DNA of 64,000 nt from Flagellimonas amoyensis. Lineage in GTDB: Bacteria; Bacteroidota; Bacteroidia; Flavobacteriales; Flavobacteriaceae. Shown one piece after another: positions 29,101 to 37,556 of the stretch. The position numbers and the translations under genes are program-made. Each line of letters starts with the position of its first letter. Positions within the stretch are counted from its first letter, which is position 1. The stretch spans positions 62,001 through 126,000 of the forward strand of contig NZ_QBUK01000011.1 in assembly GCF_003058265.1 (NCBI RefSeq), read 5' to 3'. The notes beneath the pieces are model-generated. The model did no database searches. It saw nothing but the letters and a program-made list of their open reading frames with translations, and was not told the DNA's origin.

Positions 29101-30110
29101 CCAGAAATGAGGTCATTGATATTTTTGCCCCTTAAGTATTGCGTCTGGTAACCAAAAACCTTGCTCATCAATATGTTGGACAACAATATTTTCCCGGATG
29201 CATCGATGATGACAATGGGGTCTGGGGTGGCATTCAAATAGGTACTTGTGGCAAGGAGTTCCCGTTCCGCCATTCTTCTGTCCTGCTCCAAGGTGTTGAT
29301 GGAGGGAACAACTATCGCCAGGATCAACAGGATGGCCGAAATGAAGCCGACCGCCAATATGGCCATGGAAAACCCTGAGCTAAAATAGCCTCCTTTGGAA
29401 ATTTGGAACACAACAAAGGCCATTAGAAATGAGATGATCGACAACTGAAAAAACAGTCTCCTCATCAAGTGGTTCCCAATATTCCTGCCTATAAAAAGTT
29501 CCATGATCCCGTACTTTGGGATCATCAGTGAAATGGCGGTACTGGCCAATAGAAACCCAATGGCCGTATGGATGGCCATGGAGGATATGAACGTGAATTT
29601 CTCTTCGGTAGGGATCTGAAAGAAAAAAGCGGTCATGGCCAAAAACGCAAAAAAGGCAACCGATTGGGACATGTATGCCGCCAATCTCAACAATTTGGGC
29701 TTGCCCAACATAATCAGTATCAAGGCGATGCTCAACAATGAGAACGATAGCGAAGTGGCCAATGACATCCTACCGGGGTTGAGACTTCCGGAAAGAATAC
29801 TCAAATGATCCTGGACAAAAAATTGGTCCAACCCAAAATTGACCCCCAAAATATCCTGGCTAAATGTGACCAAACCAATCACCAACAAAATACCATTGAC
29901 CACATGGGCCACCGCGAGGTTATAGTGCTTTACTATGAGTATTATGGTGGCTCCCAAAAGGATAAAACAAAAAGCCGTGTTGAACTTCATGGTCGGCAGG
30001 CCTGCCACCACTTGGGTCAACGACTCTATTCGCAGCATCCAACCCAATATGGCCAAAATGGACACCACATTGATGAAAGCAGCTATGATTAGTATGGTTC
30101 TTTTGAGCAT
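26109..30110 (-). CDS. Membrane hybrid histidine kinase with four PAS domains and two receivers
   Basis: 1333 residues. About eight transmembrane segments occupy residues 5-270. Then come PAS 1 (~285-425), PAS 2 (~430-550), PAS 3 (~555-675) and PAS 4 (~685-800), the dimerisation domain with phospho-His828 in [13 protein letters not shown], an ATPase domain (N-box NLLGNA at 941-946, DTGIG at 980-984, GGTGLGL), receiver 1 with Asp1116 (VLDFNMP) and receiver 2 with Asp1264 (FMDIQMP). All catalytic residues needed for autophosphorylation and phosphotransfer are present. The multi-pass sensor has no family I recognise. It is the first gene of the operon ending in a polysaccharide synthase and exporter, and with the Hpt and lone receiver genes makes a His-Asp-His-Asp relay. 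Confidence 0.93.
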   Translation of the reverse strand: MLKRTILIIAAFINVVSILAILGWMLRIESLTQVVAGLPTMKFNTAFCFILLGATIILIVKHYNLAVAHVVNGILLVIGLVTFSQDILGVNFGLDQFFVQDHLSILSGSLNPGRMSLATSLSFSLLSIALILIMLGKPKLLRLAAYMSQSVAFFAFLAMTAFFFQIPTEEKFTFISSMAIHTAIGFLLASTAISLMIPKYGIMELFIGRNIGNHLMRRLFFQLSIISFLMAFVVFQISKGGYFSSGFSMAILAVGFISAILLILAIVVPSINTLEQDRRMAERELLATSTYLNATPDPIVIIDASGKILLSNILMSKVFGYQTQYLRGKNINDLISGDFVEIHEKHIIEFKEAHPYDEWDLEMDLELDLEKERPDANITSIIETDFLRANGKKVPVEMTLNSIATQKGHNTIVAFRDISRRIDAEKNFKTANEKVLAALDASIIGIWDYDVKDGSIVWDDTMYSIYGLNKEQESIKFSLWTKYVHQDDIGWVVELLQASVAHKIPFEGDFRIVWPNGSIRYIRGKGSVHLNDEGEVVRMLGTNWDITEQKNYQLALEASTEQNKLFIDEAPTAIAMFDTNMVYMAASKKWLEDYHITDSVIGKSHYEVFPEIGDDWKKIHQECLNGGVNICDEAVFDRADGSRQWITWEVKPWYKHADQVGGLLMFTANITQFKENIMERLRLQDMLDRSNEIAKIGSWEYDIKRDVMACSTITKAIYEVPEDREPSMEGMLSFYQKEDSDRLWKAINDSLKKSQPFDMELKLTTALSNEKWVRIIGRTKGAKTDGKVYGIFQDITRMKKIESSLIKEKQKAEAASRSKSEFLANMSHEIRTPLNGVIGFTDLLMRTELSDSQREYMHTVYNSANHLLDIINDVLDFSKIEAGKLELSIEKVDLLEICDQTMDIVKHQAHAKGLEILLDVSPEIDRYVYTDPVRLRQILTNLLGNAVKFTKEGEVELKVRYAPEQFQEGKKKKFLFSIRDTGIGIAEHNLDKIFKAFDQEDASTTRKFGGTGLGLTISNRLLNFMGSGLEVESKLQQGSTFSFAVELETEEDPILTEEPTRLMVKSVLVVDDNENNRVILRDMLKLSQIESTLAVHGIEALEILEKGAKFDLMVLDFNMPYLNGVEVIQHVREKFGMTMDELPIMLLHSSIEDESIKMACEKYGVRFNLSKPIMLRDLQSTLLKVGSPIGNGTKVSGTVEEPEDKKLEQTEPTILVAEDNPVNRFLARTLLQKIVPKSKIVEAHDGAEAVEQFRQNSFDVIFMDIQMPIMSGFDATSKIRELEKENAHVPIVALTARGIKGEREKCLEQGMDDYVTKPVVYETLKGVLEKLLL

Positions 30111-30211
30111 CTGGGGATTTTATATATGTAACGTTTTACCTACAAATTATTATTTAGAATCCCTAAAACAAAACAAATAAGATATATTAACAATTTTGTT
30201 TCTCCGATGGC

Positions 30212-30227
30212 CAATACTTAAGTATTG
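30212..30227. repeat. 16-base perfect palindrome across the ndh stop codon
   Basis: CAATACTTAAGTATTG reads the same on both strands and includes the stop codon of the NADH dehydrogenase gene. No T-run follows on the minus strand, so termination is unlikely. It lies about 100 bases upstream of the hybrid kinase start and could be a regulator site. Confidence 0.35.
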
Positions 30228-31498
30228 CTATTTTCCCGTTCCTTGGGTTTGATGATCATTCTAAAATACTGATCTCGATAGATGTAGTAGCCTATCCAGT
30301 TGAAAAATGCCCGTATCCTGTTCTTGAAGTTGACCAATCCCATAATATGCACAAAAATCCAGATGAGCCATGCCAAAAACCCCTTGATGGAACTCTTTTG
30401 GCCCGGAAAGTCCAGTACGGCCTTATTTCTTCCGATAATGGCCAAAGACCCTTTGTCCATATACGTGAATGGAGTCCACTTTCCTCCTTTCCCTTCCAAG
30501 TTCTTGGCCAAATTCTTGGCCTGCTGCAAAGCTGGCTGTGCCAATTGGGGATGTCCTTGTGGGAAGCCCGCATCACCAGAAACCAATGCACAGTCCCCTA
30601 GGGCATAGATATTATCGTAACCTTCCACCAAGTTATAGGCGTTGGTCTTCAACCGACTGCCCTTTCCGAAACTATCCTTGTGAAACCCATCAAAGGTCTT
30701 GGCGGAAACCCCTGCGGCCCAAATCAGGTTTTTGGTCTGGATTTCCGTGCCATCCGATAAATAGACTTTTTCATTATCAAAGTCCTTAACAAAGGTGCTG
30801 AGCTTGATCTTCACCCCGTATTGTCTGAGCTTTTTGAAGGTATATTGCTGCGACTTTGGCGACATGGCCGCCAGTACGGCATCTTGGCCATCGATCAAAT
30901 AAATCCCACCAAGGTCTTCTTGGCTCAATTCCGGGTAGTCTTTCTTCAAAATGGAAGTGCTCATCTCTGCCAGAATCCCGGACAGTTCTACACCCGTAGG
31001 GCCTGCACCGGCAATGACAAAGGTCAGCAAGCGCCTGCGGTCTTCCCCATTGGTCAAACGGGTGGCTCGGTCCAATCTTGTTAGAATGGTGTTGCGCAAC
31101 GAAAGGGCATCACTGATGGTCTTCATGGGTAGGCTGTACTTCTCGACATTTTTATTGCCAAAGAAATTGCTTTCCGCCCCAGTGGCCATCACCAAGATAT
31201 CATACGGAAGTTCCCCGTTGTTCAAGACAATCTTGTTTTCCGAAGGCACCACTTTCTCCAAACTTCCTAACCTGAACCGGACGCTGGGGCTTTTTCTGAG
31301 TATCCGCCTGAACGGATAGCTGATGGCGGACGGTTCCATAAAACCAGTGGACACCTGATAGATCAATGGCGGAAAAAAATTATAGTTGTTCACATCCACC
31401 AACGTGACCTCATATTTTCTGGAGTCCCCCAGTCCCTTGATCAGTTCAAGTCCGGCGAACCCTCCTCCCACAACAACTACTTTCTGCTTATTTTCCAT
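30218..31498 (-). CDS. ndh: NADH dehydrogenase type II (NDH-2)
   Basis: 426 residues from the ATG at 31498 (a TTG lies just before). Two dinucleotide-binding motifs are visible: VVVGGGFAGLE for FAD at the N terminus and VIAGAGPTGVELSG for NADH at mid-protein. The blocks NNYNFFPPLIYQVSTGFMEP and YALGDCALVSG are typical of NDH-2. The C-terminal ~50 residues (LAWLIWIFVHIMGLVNFKNR and on) supply the hydrophobic and amphipathic helices that tie it to the inner face of the membrane. It oxidises NADH and reduces quinone without pumping. It is transcribed alone, divergent from the ModE-like gene. Confidence 0.9.
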   Translation of the reverse strand: MENKQKVVVVGGGFAGLELIKGLGDSRKYEVTLVDVNNYNFFPPLIYQVSTGFMEPSAISYPFRRILRKSPSVRFRLGSLEKVVPSENKIVLNNGELPYDILVMATGAESNFFGNKNVEKYSLPMKTISDALSLRNTILTRLDRATRLTNGEDRRRLLTFVIAGAGPTGVELSGILAEMSTSILKKDYPELSQEDLGGIYLIDGQDAVLAAMSPKSQQYTFKKLRQYGVKIKLSTFVKDFDNEKVYLSDGTEIQTKNLIWAAGVSAKTFDGFHKDSFGKGSRLKTNAYNLVEGYDNIYALGDCALVSGDAGFPQGHPQLAQPALQQAKNLAKNLEGKGGKWTPFTYMDKGSLAIIGRNKAVLDFPGQKSSIKGFLAWLIWIFVHIMGLVNFKNRIRAFFNWIGYYIYRDQYFRMIIKPKERENSNT

Positions 31499-31688
31499 CA
31501 AAAAATCTTTACTTCAAAAATACGGGTATAATATCCCTTTATGCTTAAACTGGTTTAATAAATTAAATAGCATCAGTAACATCAAAGGAGCGCCACCATG
31601 GAACAAGGAGATTAATCCATATCTTAGATGCAAATCAGTATTCAGAGACACCAAACCTCCATTTACCAATAAATCAAAAGGTTAAGCA

Positions 31689-32036
31689 ATGAAAAAAACG
31701 AAACAGCTACGTAACAGGTGTTGGATAGATATTGATGGAAAAAAATTCTTTGGACCAGGGAGGGTACAACTTTTGGCCCTGATCGAAAAAAACGGGTCTA
31801 TTGCAAAAGCCGCCAAGGAAATGGGCATGTCCTACAAAAAAGCGTGGGCCATGATCGATGATCTCAACGAACGTGGACAACAACCCTATGTTACGCTGCA
31901 CAAAGGCGGAACCACTGGTGGAGGTGCTGAACTGACCGTAAACGGCAAAAAGGTCCTTACTGCTTTCGAAACGCTCATTCATCATGTGGAGGCCACCATT
32001 GAGGAACACCAAGCCGAACTTCTCAAATTGATATGA
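31689..32036 (+). CDS. ModE-type N-terminal winged-helix regulator without molybdate-binding domain
   Basis: 115 residues. The sequence matches the DNA-binding half of ModE/LysR-like helix-turn-helix proteins: FFGPGRVQLLALIEKNGSI, AKAAKEMGMSYKKAWAMIDD (recognition helix region) and TGGGAELTVNGKKVL. The C-terminal Mop domains that bind molybdate in E. coli ModE are absent, so another sensor or ligand site is needed. It stands alone on the plus strand next to the minus-strand molybdenum cofactor operon, with which it is convergent. Its likely target is the inverted repeat at 40464-40497. Family firm; regulatory target inferred. Confidence 0.88.
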   Translation: MKKTKQLRNRCWIDIDGKKFFGPGRVQLLALIEKNGSIAKAAKEMGMSYKKAWAMIDDLNERGQQPYVTLHKGGTTGGGAELTVNGKKVLTAFETLIHHVEATIEEHQAELLKLI

Positions 32037-32049
32037 TCGGATTGATTTT

Positions 32050-32065
32050 TTGGCCAATGAGCCAA
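32050..32065. terminator. Weak hairpin between convergent genes
   Basis: A 5-bp stem, TTGGC (32050-32054) with GCCAA (32061-32065), is flanked by T-rich and A/T-rich sequence in the short space between the ModE-like gene and the TauE-like gene. The short stem makes termination doubtful. Confidence 0.3.
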
Positions 32066-32067
32066 TT

Positions 32068-32823
32068 TTAGATTTTCACGCCAAACCCATGCAGCAGTAT
32101 GAGGCGTAGGCCCACGTAAAGAACCAAAATACTGGTAAGCACGCCCAAAAATTTCAAATTGAACTTCTTGTTGGACAGGTAAGAGCCCAGCCCCCCTCCT
32201 CCCACAACTGCCACGACAAGCTGCAGCATCAATTCATTGTTCAGTTTAAAAGTGCCTGCCATATTAAGACCTATAAGTCCTGAAATGGAGTTCACCAAAA
32301 TGAAAACGGAAGCCAAGGAGGCCACAATTCTTGGATTGGCCCATTTCAATAGGTTAAGTACCGGGGAAAGGAAAATTCCTCCACCAATACCCGATACACC
32401 GGAAAGAAGGCCAATGCTTCCTCCCAGAACAAGCTTCTTCGAATTGGAAAATTCCTTGGATTCCAAGGTCTTCTTCAAGAATCGGAGCAGCATGAAAATA
32501 CCGGCCAATATCAGGGCACTACCCAAGACCAAAAAAAATGCCTTTTGGGACAATCGCACTTGGGCCCCCAGATAGGCGAAGGGAATGCTCATCACCAAAA
32601 AAGGCCAGAACAACCTCATATCAAAGACCCTATTTCGAATGAACACCAAGGTTCCTATGGTCACCACACAGATATTCAAGATAAGGGCCGTGGAACGTAT
32701 CTCGTAAAAATCGGTCAGGAAAAGGCTCAAAATGGCCAAGTAACTGGAGCCGCCCCCAAAACCTACCGAGCTATAGAACAAGGCAATCAAAAAGAAAACT
32801 AAAGGTAAATATTCCACATTCAT
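32068..32823 (-). CDS. TauE/SafE (TSUP) family membrane carrier
   Basis: 251 residues with about eight hydrophobic segments; YSSVGFGGGSSYLAIL in the first helices and GLLSGVSGIGGGIFLSPVL after the centre are the paired glycine-rich motifs of the TauE/SafE family. Known members move sulfite, sulfoacetate or other sulfur anions across the inner membrane. Its start is 3 bases after the moeA stop, so it is the last gene of the cofactor operon. That placement suggests a role in handling an oxyanion linked to the cofactor pathway: export of a sulfur by-product, or uptake of molybdate; neither is shown by sequence. Confidence 0.88.
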   Translation of the reverse strand: MNVEYLPLVFFLIALFYSSVGFGGGSSYLAILSLFLTDFYEIRSTALILNICVVTIGTLVFIRNRVFDMRLFWPFLVMSIPFAYLGAQVRLSQKAFFLVLGSALILAGIFMLLRFLKKTLESKEFSNSKKLVLGGSIGLLSGVSGIGGGIFLSPVLNLLKWANPRIVASLASVFILVNSISGLIGLNMAGTFKLNNELMLQLVVAVVGGGGLGSYLSNKKFNLKFLGVLTSILVLYVGLRLILLHGFGVKI

Positions 32824-32826
32824 CTA

Positions 32827-33993
32827 TCAAGAAATCAATTTACATTCCACCATATCCCCTTCTTTTAATTTTATCCCATCATCCACAAAAGCCAGGGCAT
32901 TCCCAATGGCCATGGATTGGATCATGGAAGATCCCTGTCCGTCCAATATCTCCACCTTTCCATTGAATACATGGGCCTTGAGGAAGGAGGGACGTCCAAA
33001 ATTGTTCGTATAGGCATGGCTTATGGGAAATTGGTACGTGGGCAAACCTACCTTTCCATACCCTGAAAACTTTTGTAGTAGAGGTAGCACGTACATATAA
33101 AAACAGGTGAGGGACGAAGCCGGATTGCCTGGCAGTGCAAAAACAAATTGGTTTGCCCTTCGTCCAAAATACAATGGTTTTCCAGGCTTTTGGAGTACCC
33201 GATAAAACAATTCGTCCACTCCGTTCGCCTCCAAGGCCGGCCGGACAAAATCGTAGTCACCTACCGATATCCCACCAGAAACTATCAGGACATCGCAGGA
33301 TTCCAAGGCATTATTAATGCCCTTTTTGGTTGCCTCAAGATCGTCCTTGATCTTCATTTTATGCTGATGCCTGAACCCAAATTGTTGCAACACTCCTGCA
33401 ATGGCAAAGCTGTTGGATTCGTAGATCTGCCCTTCTGTCTTGGGTTGTCCAGGGGGCACCAGTTCATTGCCGGTGGTGATGATGTTCACCCGAGGCTTTG
33501 AAAATACTTCCAAATGCTCCAATCCGAGGCTTCCCATCAAGGATAGAGAGGGTGGGGCCAAAACATGTCCTTTCCCGAATACCAATTGCCCTTCGGAGAG
33601 CTGTCCGCCTCTTTTTCGGATATTTTGTCCTATTCTGGGCATTCCGTCCAAGAAAAGTGTACCAGATTCCACCGAAGTTTTCTCCTGCATCATCACTGCG
33701 GAAGTATTTTGGGGCACTTTGGCACCCGTAAAAATACGAACGGCCTCCCCATCATTCAACCGTATTTCTTTGGATTCCCCTGCTGCTACCTCACCTACCA
33801 GTTTATATTCTTGGTAAAGTCCACACAGGGCATAACCGTCCATAGCGGAATTGTCAAACTCGGGTACATGAAAAGGGGACAACATATCTTTTGACAGGGC
33901 ATATCCAAGAGATTCCCCCAAGGGCAGGGTTTGGCTTTTTACATTGATTTTTTGGTCATCAATGATGCGGAGTGCTTCTGAAATCGGTACCAT
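32827..33993 (-). CDS. moeA: Molybdopterin molybdenumtransferase MoeA
   Basis: 388 residues. MoeA landmarks are in order: PEFDNSAMDGYAL near residue 50, TGAKVPQNTSAVM, TTGNELVPPG, VSGGISVGDYDFV and ALPGNPASSL, followed by a C-terminal beta domain (MVECKL). The enzyme inserts molybdate into adenylylated molybdopterin, releasing AMP, in the cytoplasm. Length is near normal for bacterial MoeA. Its ATG overlaps the moaA stop as TAATG, so translation is coupled; the TauE-like gene follows 3 bases later. Confidence 0.95.
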   Translation of the reverse strand: MVPISEALRIIDDQKINVKSQTLPLGESLGYALSKDMLSPFHVPEFDNSAMDGYALCGLYQEYKLVGEVAAGESKEIRLNDGEAVRIFTGAKVPQNTSAVMMQEKTSVESGTLFLDGMPRIGQNIRKRGGQLSEGQLVFGKGHVLAPPSLSLMGSLGLEHLEVFSKPRVNIITTGNELVPPGQPKTEGQIYESNSFAIAGVLQQFGFRHQHKMKIKDDLEATKKGINNALESCDVLIVSGGISVGDYDFVRPALEANGVDELFYRVLQKPGKPLYFGRRANQFVFALPGNPASSLTCFYMYVLPLLQKFSGYGKVGLPTYQFPISHAYTNNFGRPSFLKAHVFNGKVEILDGQGSSMIQSMAIGNALAFVDDGIKLKEGDMVECKLIS

Positions 33994-34985
33994 TAGCCCC
34001 CTATTGAAATCATTGAACGGTTTTGCTCATAGTGCGTTGCGTCCATTTTTACTTCCATACCGTCCCGGGAATGCTTTTTGGATTTTATGGCGTCCAAAAT
34101 GATGTTTTCCATTTTTTCTCCCTTGCGCAATGGGGTCAACAGATCGGTCTCTGATGTGGCGAACAGGCAATTTTTCATTTTCCCATCTGCCGTGAGGCGA
34201 ATGCGGTTGCACTCATCACAAAATGGATTGGTAATCGTGCTTATAATCCCAAAACTGCCCTTGTGCCCCTTCACTTTATAGTTTGTGGAAGTGCTGTGCT
34301 TTGGGTTTTGAAGTTCCTCTATTTCACCAAATGCATTGCCAATGGTCTGTAGGATTTCCTCTTTACCAACCCCCTTGCTCCAATCCCACTTGTTCCCTTT
34401 GAAGGGCATAAACTCGATAAACTTTACAGCCAAGTTTCGATGCTTTGTCAAAGCGATAAAATCATTGATCTCGTTGTCGTTCACCCCTTTGATCAAGACC
34501 ACATTGAGTTTGATTTGCATATCCATTTCAAGCGCCATTTCGAGGTTCTCCATAATCCGCTCGTAATAGTCCCGCTTGGTGATGAAGATAGATTTGGCCT
34601 TATCTAAAGTGTCCAGACTAAAATTGATCTTGCGCAATCCTATCTTTTGGAAAAGTTCCAGGTACTTGTCAAGCACAATACCGTTGGTGGTCAATTTAAG
34701 GGTCACGCCCAGTTTGGCCAGCTCCTCGACCAAAAAGCCGAAATTTTTCCGAACCAAAGGTTCTCCACCCGTCAATCGGACCGTATCCACGCCCAGATTT
34801 CGAAATGTTCTGGTCATCTCGATGATTTCCTCCAGGGTCATGATGCTCGGTTTTTCCATCAACTCGATGCCTTCTTCGGGCATGCAGTAAAAACACCGAA
34901 GGTTGCACCGATCCGTCAATGAAATGCGGAGATAGGTGTGCGGCCTACCAAAATTGTCCAGTATTTGTGGTTTTTTGTCAATCAT
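33993..34985 (-). CDS. moaA: GTP 3',8-cyclase MoaA (radical SAM)
   Basis: 330 residues. The radical SAM cluster motif CNLRCFYC uses Cys27, Cys31 and Cys34; the second iron-sulfur site is seen in CDECNRIRLTADG followed by KNCLF. The chain ends in Gly-Gly, which MoaA proteins use for activity. The enzyme converts GTP to 3',8-cyclo-7,8-dihydro-GTP, the first step of molybdopterin synthesis. The start overlaps the end of the moaC-moaB fusion gene by 8 bases. Confidence 0.96.
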   Translation of the reverse strand: MIDKKPQILDNFGRPHTYLRISLTDRCNLRCFYCMPEEGIELMEKPSIMTLEEIIEMTRTFRNLGVDTVRLTGGEPLVRKNFGFLVEELAKLGVTLKLTTNGIVLDKYLELFQKIGLRKINFSLDTLDKAKSIFITKRDYYERIMENLEMALEMDMQIKLNVVLIKGVNDNEINDFIALTKHRNLAVKFIEFMPFKGNKWDWSKGVGKEEILQTIGNAFGEIEELQNPKHSTSTNYKVKGHKGSFGIISTITNPFCDECNRIRLTADGKMKNCLFATSETDLLTPLRKGEKMENIILDAIKSKKHSRDGMEVKMDATHYEQNRSMISIGG

Positions 34986-35874
34986 GTCTTTTTCCTTCTA
35001 TCACTTTAAATGCGTGCAGCACGTGTGGGAAAATCGCATCCATGGACTCCGCCGCTCCCTTGGTGGAACCTGGCAATGCCAAAATCAATTTGCCATTTCT
35101 TATTCCCGCAATGGATCGCGAGAACATCGCATACGGCATCCGATCTTGCCCGTAGCTTCTCATTTGTTCTTCTACTCCTTTTAGTTTGATGTCCAGCAAG
35201 GGCTCCAAGGTCTGTGGGGTGACATCCCGTGGCCCAACACCAGTACCTCCCGTAAAAATCAACAGGTCTGCGGAAGTGTTTTCTACCTTTTTGATGATTT
35301 CCTCAGCTTCATCAGGAATGATGCTTTTTTGTGATTCCACTCCCAAATCCTTCAATTTCTTGATGATGGCCTCCCCTGCCCTCTCTTCTCCTTTTCCTTT
35401 GGAAATGGTATCGGAACAAACAACAACATCAGCGGTCAGTCCTTCCGAATTGATTTTATAAGAGGATTTTCCTCCTTTTTTGGATTTGAGACGAATGGTG
35501 CCGATTTCCACGTTTTTATCAATCGGCTTTAGCATATCGTACATGGTGAGCGCCACAACGCTGGCACCGTGCATCGCCTCTACCTCTACCCCTGTTTTGT
35601 AAATGGTCTTCACGGTCATCGAAATGATGATGTCCAGACCATTGATTTCATAATCGATTCCTGTATATTCAATGGGCAACGGATGGCAATCGGGCAACAG
35701 GTCAGGTGTTTTTTTCACGCCCAACAATCCCGCTGCCTTCGCCATTTCAAATACATTCCCTTTGGGAACCTTGTTGTTTTGAATGGCATCGATAGTAGCT
35801 TGAGTGCTCGTTTTTACGATGGCTTCCGCAGTTGCTTCCCGAAGGGTCGTTACCTTATGTGTGATGTCTACCAT
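34978..35874 (-). CDS. moaCB: Bifunctional MoaC-MoaB fusion
   Basis: 298 residues from MVDITHKVTTLREA at 35874, where the ATG overlaps the moaE stop as TAATG; an in-frame ATG 18 bases upstream is less likely. Residues ~1-150 are MoaC (cyclic pyranopterin monophosphate synthase): CHPLPIEYTGIDYEI, EVEAMHGASVVALTMYDMLK and the closing KKGGKSSYK. Residues ~155-298 are MoaB/Mog (molybdopterin adenylyltransferase-type): DTISKGKGEERAG, IFTGGTGVGPRDVTPQT and ALPGSTKGAAESM. The fusion brings the second pathway step and the adenylylation or binding step before MoeA into one polypeptide. Confidence 0.93.
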   Translation of the reverse strand: MVDITHKVTTLREATAEAIVKTSTQATIDAIQNNKVPKGNVFEMAKAAGLLGVKKTPDLLPDCHPLPIEYTGIDYEINGLDIIISMTVKTIYKTGVEVEAMHGASVVALTMYDMLKPIDKNVEIGTIRLKSKKGGKSSYKINSEGLTADVVVCSDTISKGKGEERAGEAIIKKLKDLGVESQKSIIPDEAEEIIKKVENTSADLLIFTGGTGVGPRDVTPQTLEPLLDIKLKGVEEQMRSYGQDRMPYAMFSRSIAGIRNGKLILALPGSTKGAAESMDAIFPHVLHAFKVIEGKRHD

Positions 35875-36317
35875 TACTTGTTCACTTTCCATTGATGGGT
35901 TTCGTCCTCAAAAATTTCTTTGCCGAACACGGGCACTTTTGCCTTGATCTCTTCCACAAAAAAGTTGGTGGCGGCTATCGCGATTTTTCGATGTGCCGAT
36001 GAAGTGAACACGAAGAGACAGAGCTCGCCTACGTTTACCTTGCCCAGACTATGGTAAATATGGGCACAGGTAATGTCGAACTTGGCAAAAGCTGCTTCGC
36101 GTATTTCATGGAATACCGTCTCCGCCATCTCTTCATAAGCTGTGTAGTCGATAGCGGTCACCTTTTTTCCATCTACTTCATCTGCCCTGATCTGTCCCAA
36201 AAAAATACTATGTGCACCAATGTCCGTCTTACTTTGGTGATTGGCCACCGATTGGGCTATTTTTTCGGGAGGGATCGCCCCTTGCACAAATACTTTTTTC
36301 GGTTTTTTCTTATCCAT
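35874..36317 (-). CDS. moaE: Molybdopterin synthase large subunit MoaE
   Basis: 147 residues. MoaE blocks are visible: SIFLGQIRADEVDGKKVTAIDYTAYEEMAE, HIYHSLGKVNVGE, TSSAHRKIAIAA and the C-terminal PVFGKEIFEDETHQWK, where a Lys near KEIFEDE acts in catalysis in the family. With MoaD thiocarboxylate it converts cyclic pyranopterin to molybdopterin dithiolene. It overlaps moeB by 8 bases upstream and moaCB by one base downstream. Confidence 0.95.
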   Translation of the reverse strand: MDKKKPKKVFVQGAIPPEKIAQSVANHQSKTDIGAHSIFLGQIRADEVDGKKVTAIDYTAYEEMAETVFHEIREAAFAKFDITCAHIYHSLGKVNVGELCLFVFTSSAHRKIAIAATNFFVEEIKAKVPVFGKEIFEDETHQWKVNK

Positions 36318-37323
36318 CGATGATAGTTTCTATACCGCCTTCCACATTTTTCAAATTATGGAAACCAAATTCATTTTTAAGGATTTCGATTGCGTTCTTG
36401 CTTCGCTTTCCAGACTGGCAGAACACAAAAACTTCCTGATTGTCAGGGATTTCCCGGTATCGTGATGTGAGATCGCCCAAGGGAATGCTCAACACTTTTT
36501 TTCCTTTTGGTTTGGGCTGTTCAAATGCCTCGCGCACATCGAGATACCATTGCTCCTTGTCCTTCAAGTCGCAATCGATATCAACAGGGGCAATCCCCCC
36601 TTTGCGTATTTTTTCAATTTCTTCGGGACGCTTGTTCAGTTTGATGGTCTGTTCGCTGGACAGCATCATGTTGATGAGTTTTAGCTTACCTGAAAGCAAC
36701 TCGCCTGCACCCAAGATAATCTTGATAACTTCCGCAGCTTGAAGGGTCCCCAAGATGCCCGGCAACACGCCCAAAACCCCTGTAGTCTCACAACTGATGT
36801 TCTGTCGGGTACTTTTGGGAAACACGCAGCGGTAGGTGGGTCCATCTTTGTAATTAAAGACCGACAATTGCCCTTCATTTTTATAAATGGAGGCAAAAAC
36901 CCAAGGTTTGTCAGCCAATAGGCAAGCATCGTTAATGAGGTACTTGGTTTCAAAATTATCGGTCCCGTCCAGGACAATATCGTATTGCTTGACGGTATTC
37001 TCCGCATTTTCAACAGTCAACGGTTTTTCATATACCTCAAACTGTACCTCACTGTTCTGTTTTTCCAATCGTTCCTTGGCCACAAGTGCCTTGGGTCTCC
37101 CCACGTCCGATTCTTTGAATAGTACTTGCCTGTGCAGGTTGGAGACATCGACCCTGTCATGGTCCATCAGGCCAATCTTGCCCACACCCGCACCAACCAA
37201 ATACATCGCGGCAGGGCAGCCCAATCCTCCAACACCAACGATCAGTACTTTGGCATTCCGAAATTCTTCCTGGCCTTTCTGGCCAACTTCCGTGAGTTTT
37301 ATTTGTCTGTCGTACCTGCTCAT
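36310..37323 (-). CDS. moeB: MoeB-type adenylyltransferase fused to a rhodanese domain
   Basis: 337 residues. Residues ~1-240 are the E1-like ThiF/MoeB fold: VGVGGLGCP (29-37), MDHDRVDVSNLHRQVLF and DGTDNFETKYLIND. It adenylates the C-terminal Gly of MoaD. Cys178 sits in the SCETTGVLG region. Where zinc-binding MoeB has a C-x-x-C, only Cys166 (TYRC) is present, so the structural zinc site is probably lost. Residues ~255-337 are a rhodanese with active-site loop FCQSGKRS and Cys302. This resembles eukaryotic MOCS3/Uba4 rather than E. coli MoeB. Start overlaps the moaD stop as ATGA. Confidence 0.93.
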   Translation of the reverse strand: MSRYDRQIKLTEVGQKGQEEFRNAKVLIVGVGGLGCPAAMYLVGAGVGKIGLMDHDRVDVSNLHRQVLFKESDVGRPKALVAKERLEKQNSEVQFEVYEKPLTVENAENTVKQYDIVLDGTDNFETKYLINDACLLADKPWVFASIYKNEGQLSVFNYKDGPTYRCVFPKSTRQNISCETTGVLGVLPGILGTLQAAEVIKIILGAGELLSGKLKLINMMLSSEQTIKLNKRPEEIEKIRKGGIAPVDIDCDLKDKEQWYLDVREAFEQPKPKGKKVLSIPLGDLTSRYREIPDNQEVFVFCQSGKRSKNAIEILKNEFGFHNLKNVEGGIETIIDG

Positions 37324-37556
37324 CCTCCTGCGAATGGTGGCAACAAGGCCACTTCATCACCATCTTTTAGGGTTATTTGATCATCTAAATTTTGGTTCAC
37401 GGCAATTTGGACGGAATCCTTATCCGTAATGGACAGTCCGTTCAGACAGTGTTCCTTTAGCTCCCGTGCAGTGAGCTCTCCATTCAGCTCCATGACCTCT
37501 TCAAACTTATTTGCTGCCTCGGCCACCAAACCAAAATATTTTATGGTCACTGTCAT
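37320..37556 (-). CDS. moaD: Molybdopterin synthase sulfur carrier subunit MoaD
   Basis: 78 residues, ubiquitin-like fold, ending PPFAGG. The exposed Gly-Gly tail is adenylated by MoeB and converted to a thiocarboxylate that donates sulfur to MoaE-bound substrate. VTIKYFGLVAEAANK at the start and GDEVALLPPFAGG at the end are typical. ATGA overlaps on both sides link it to the nucleotidyltransferase and MoeB genes. Confidence 0.95.
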   Translation of the reverse strand: MTVTIKYFGLVAEAANKFEEVMELNGELTARELKEHCLNGLSITDKDSVQIAVNQNLDDQITLKDGDEVALLPPFAGG

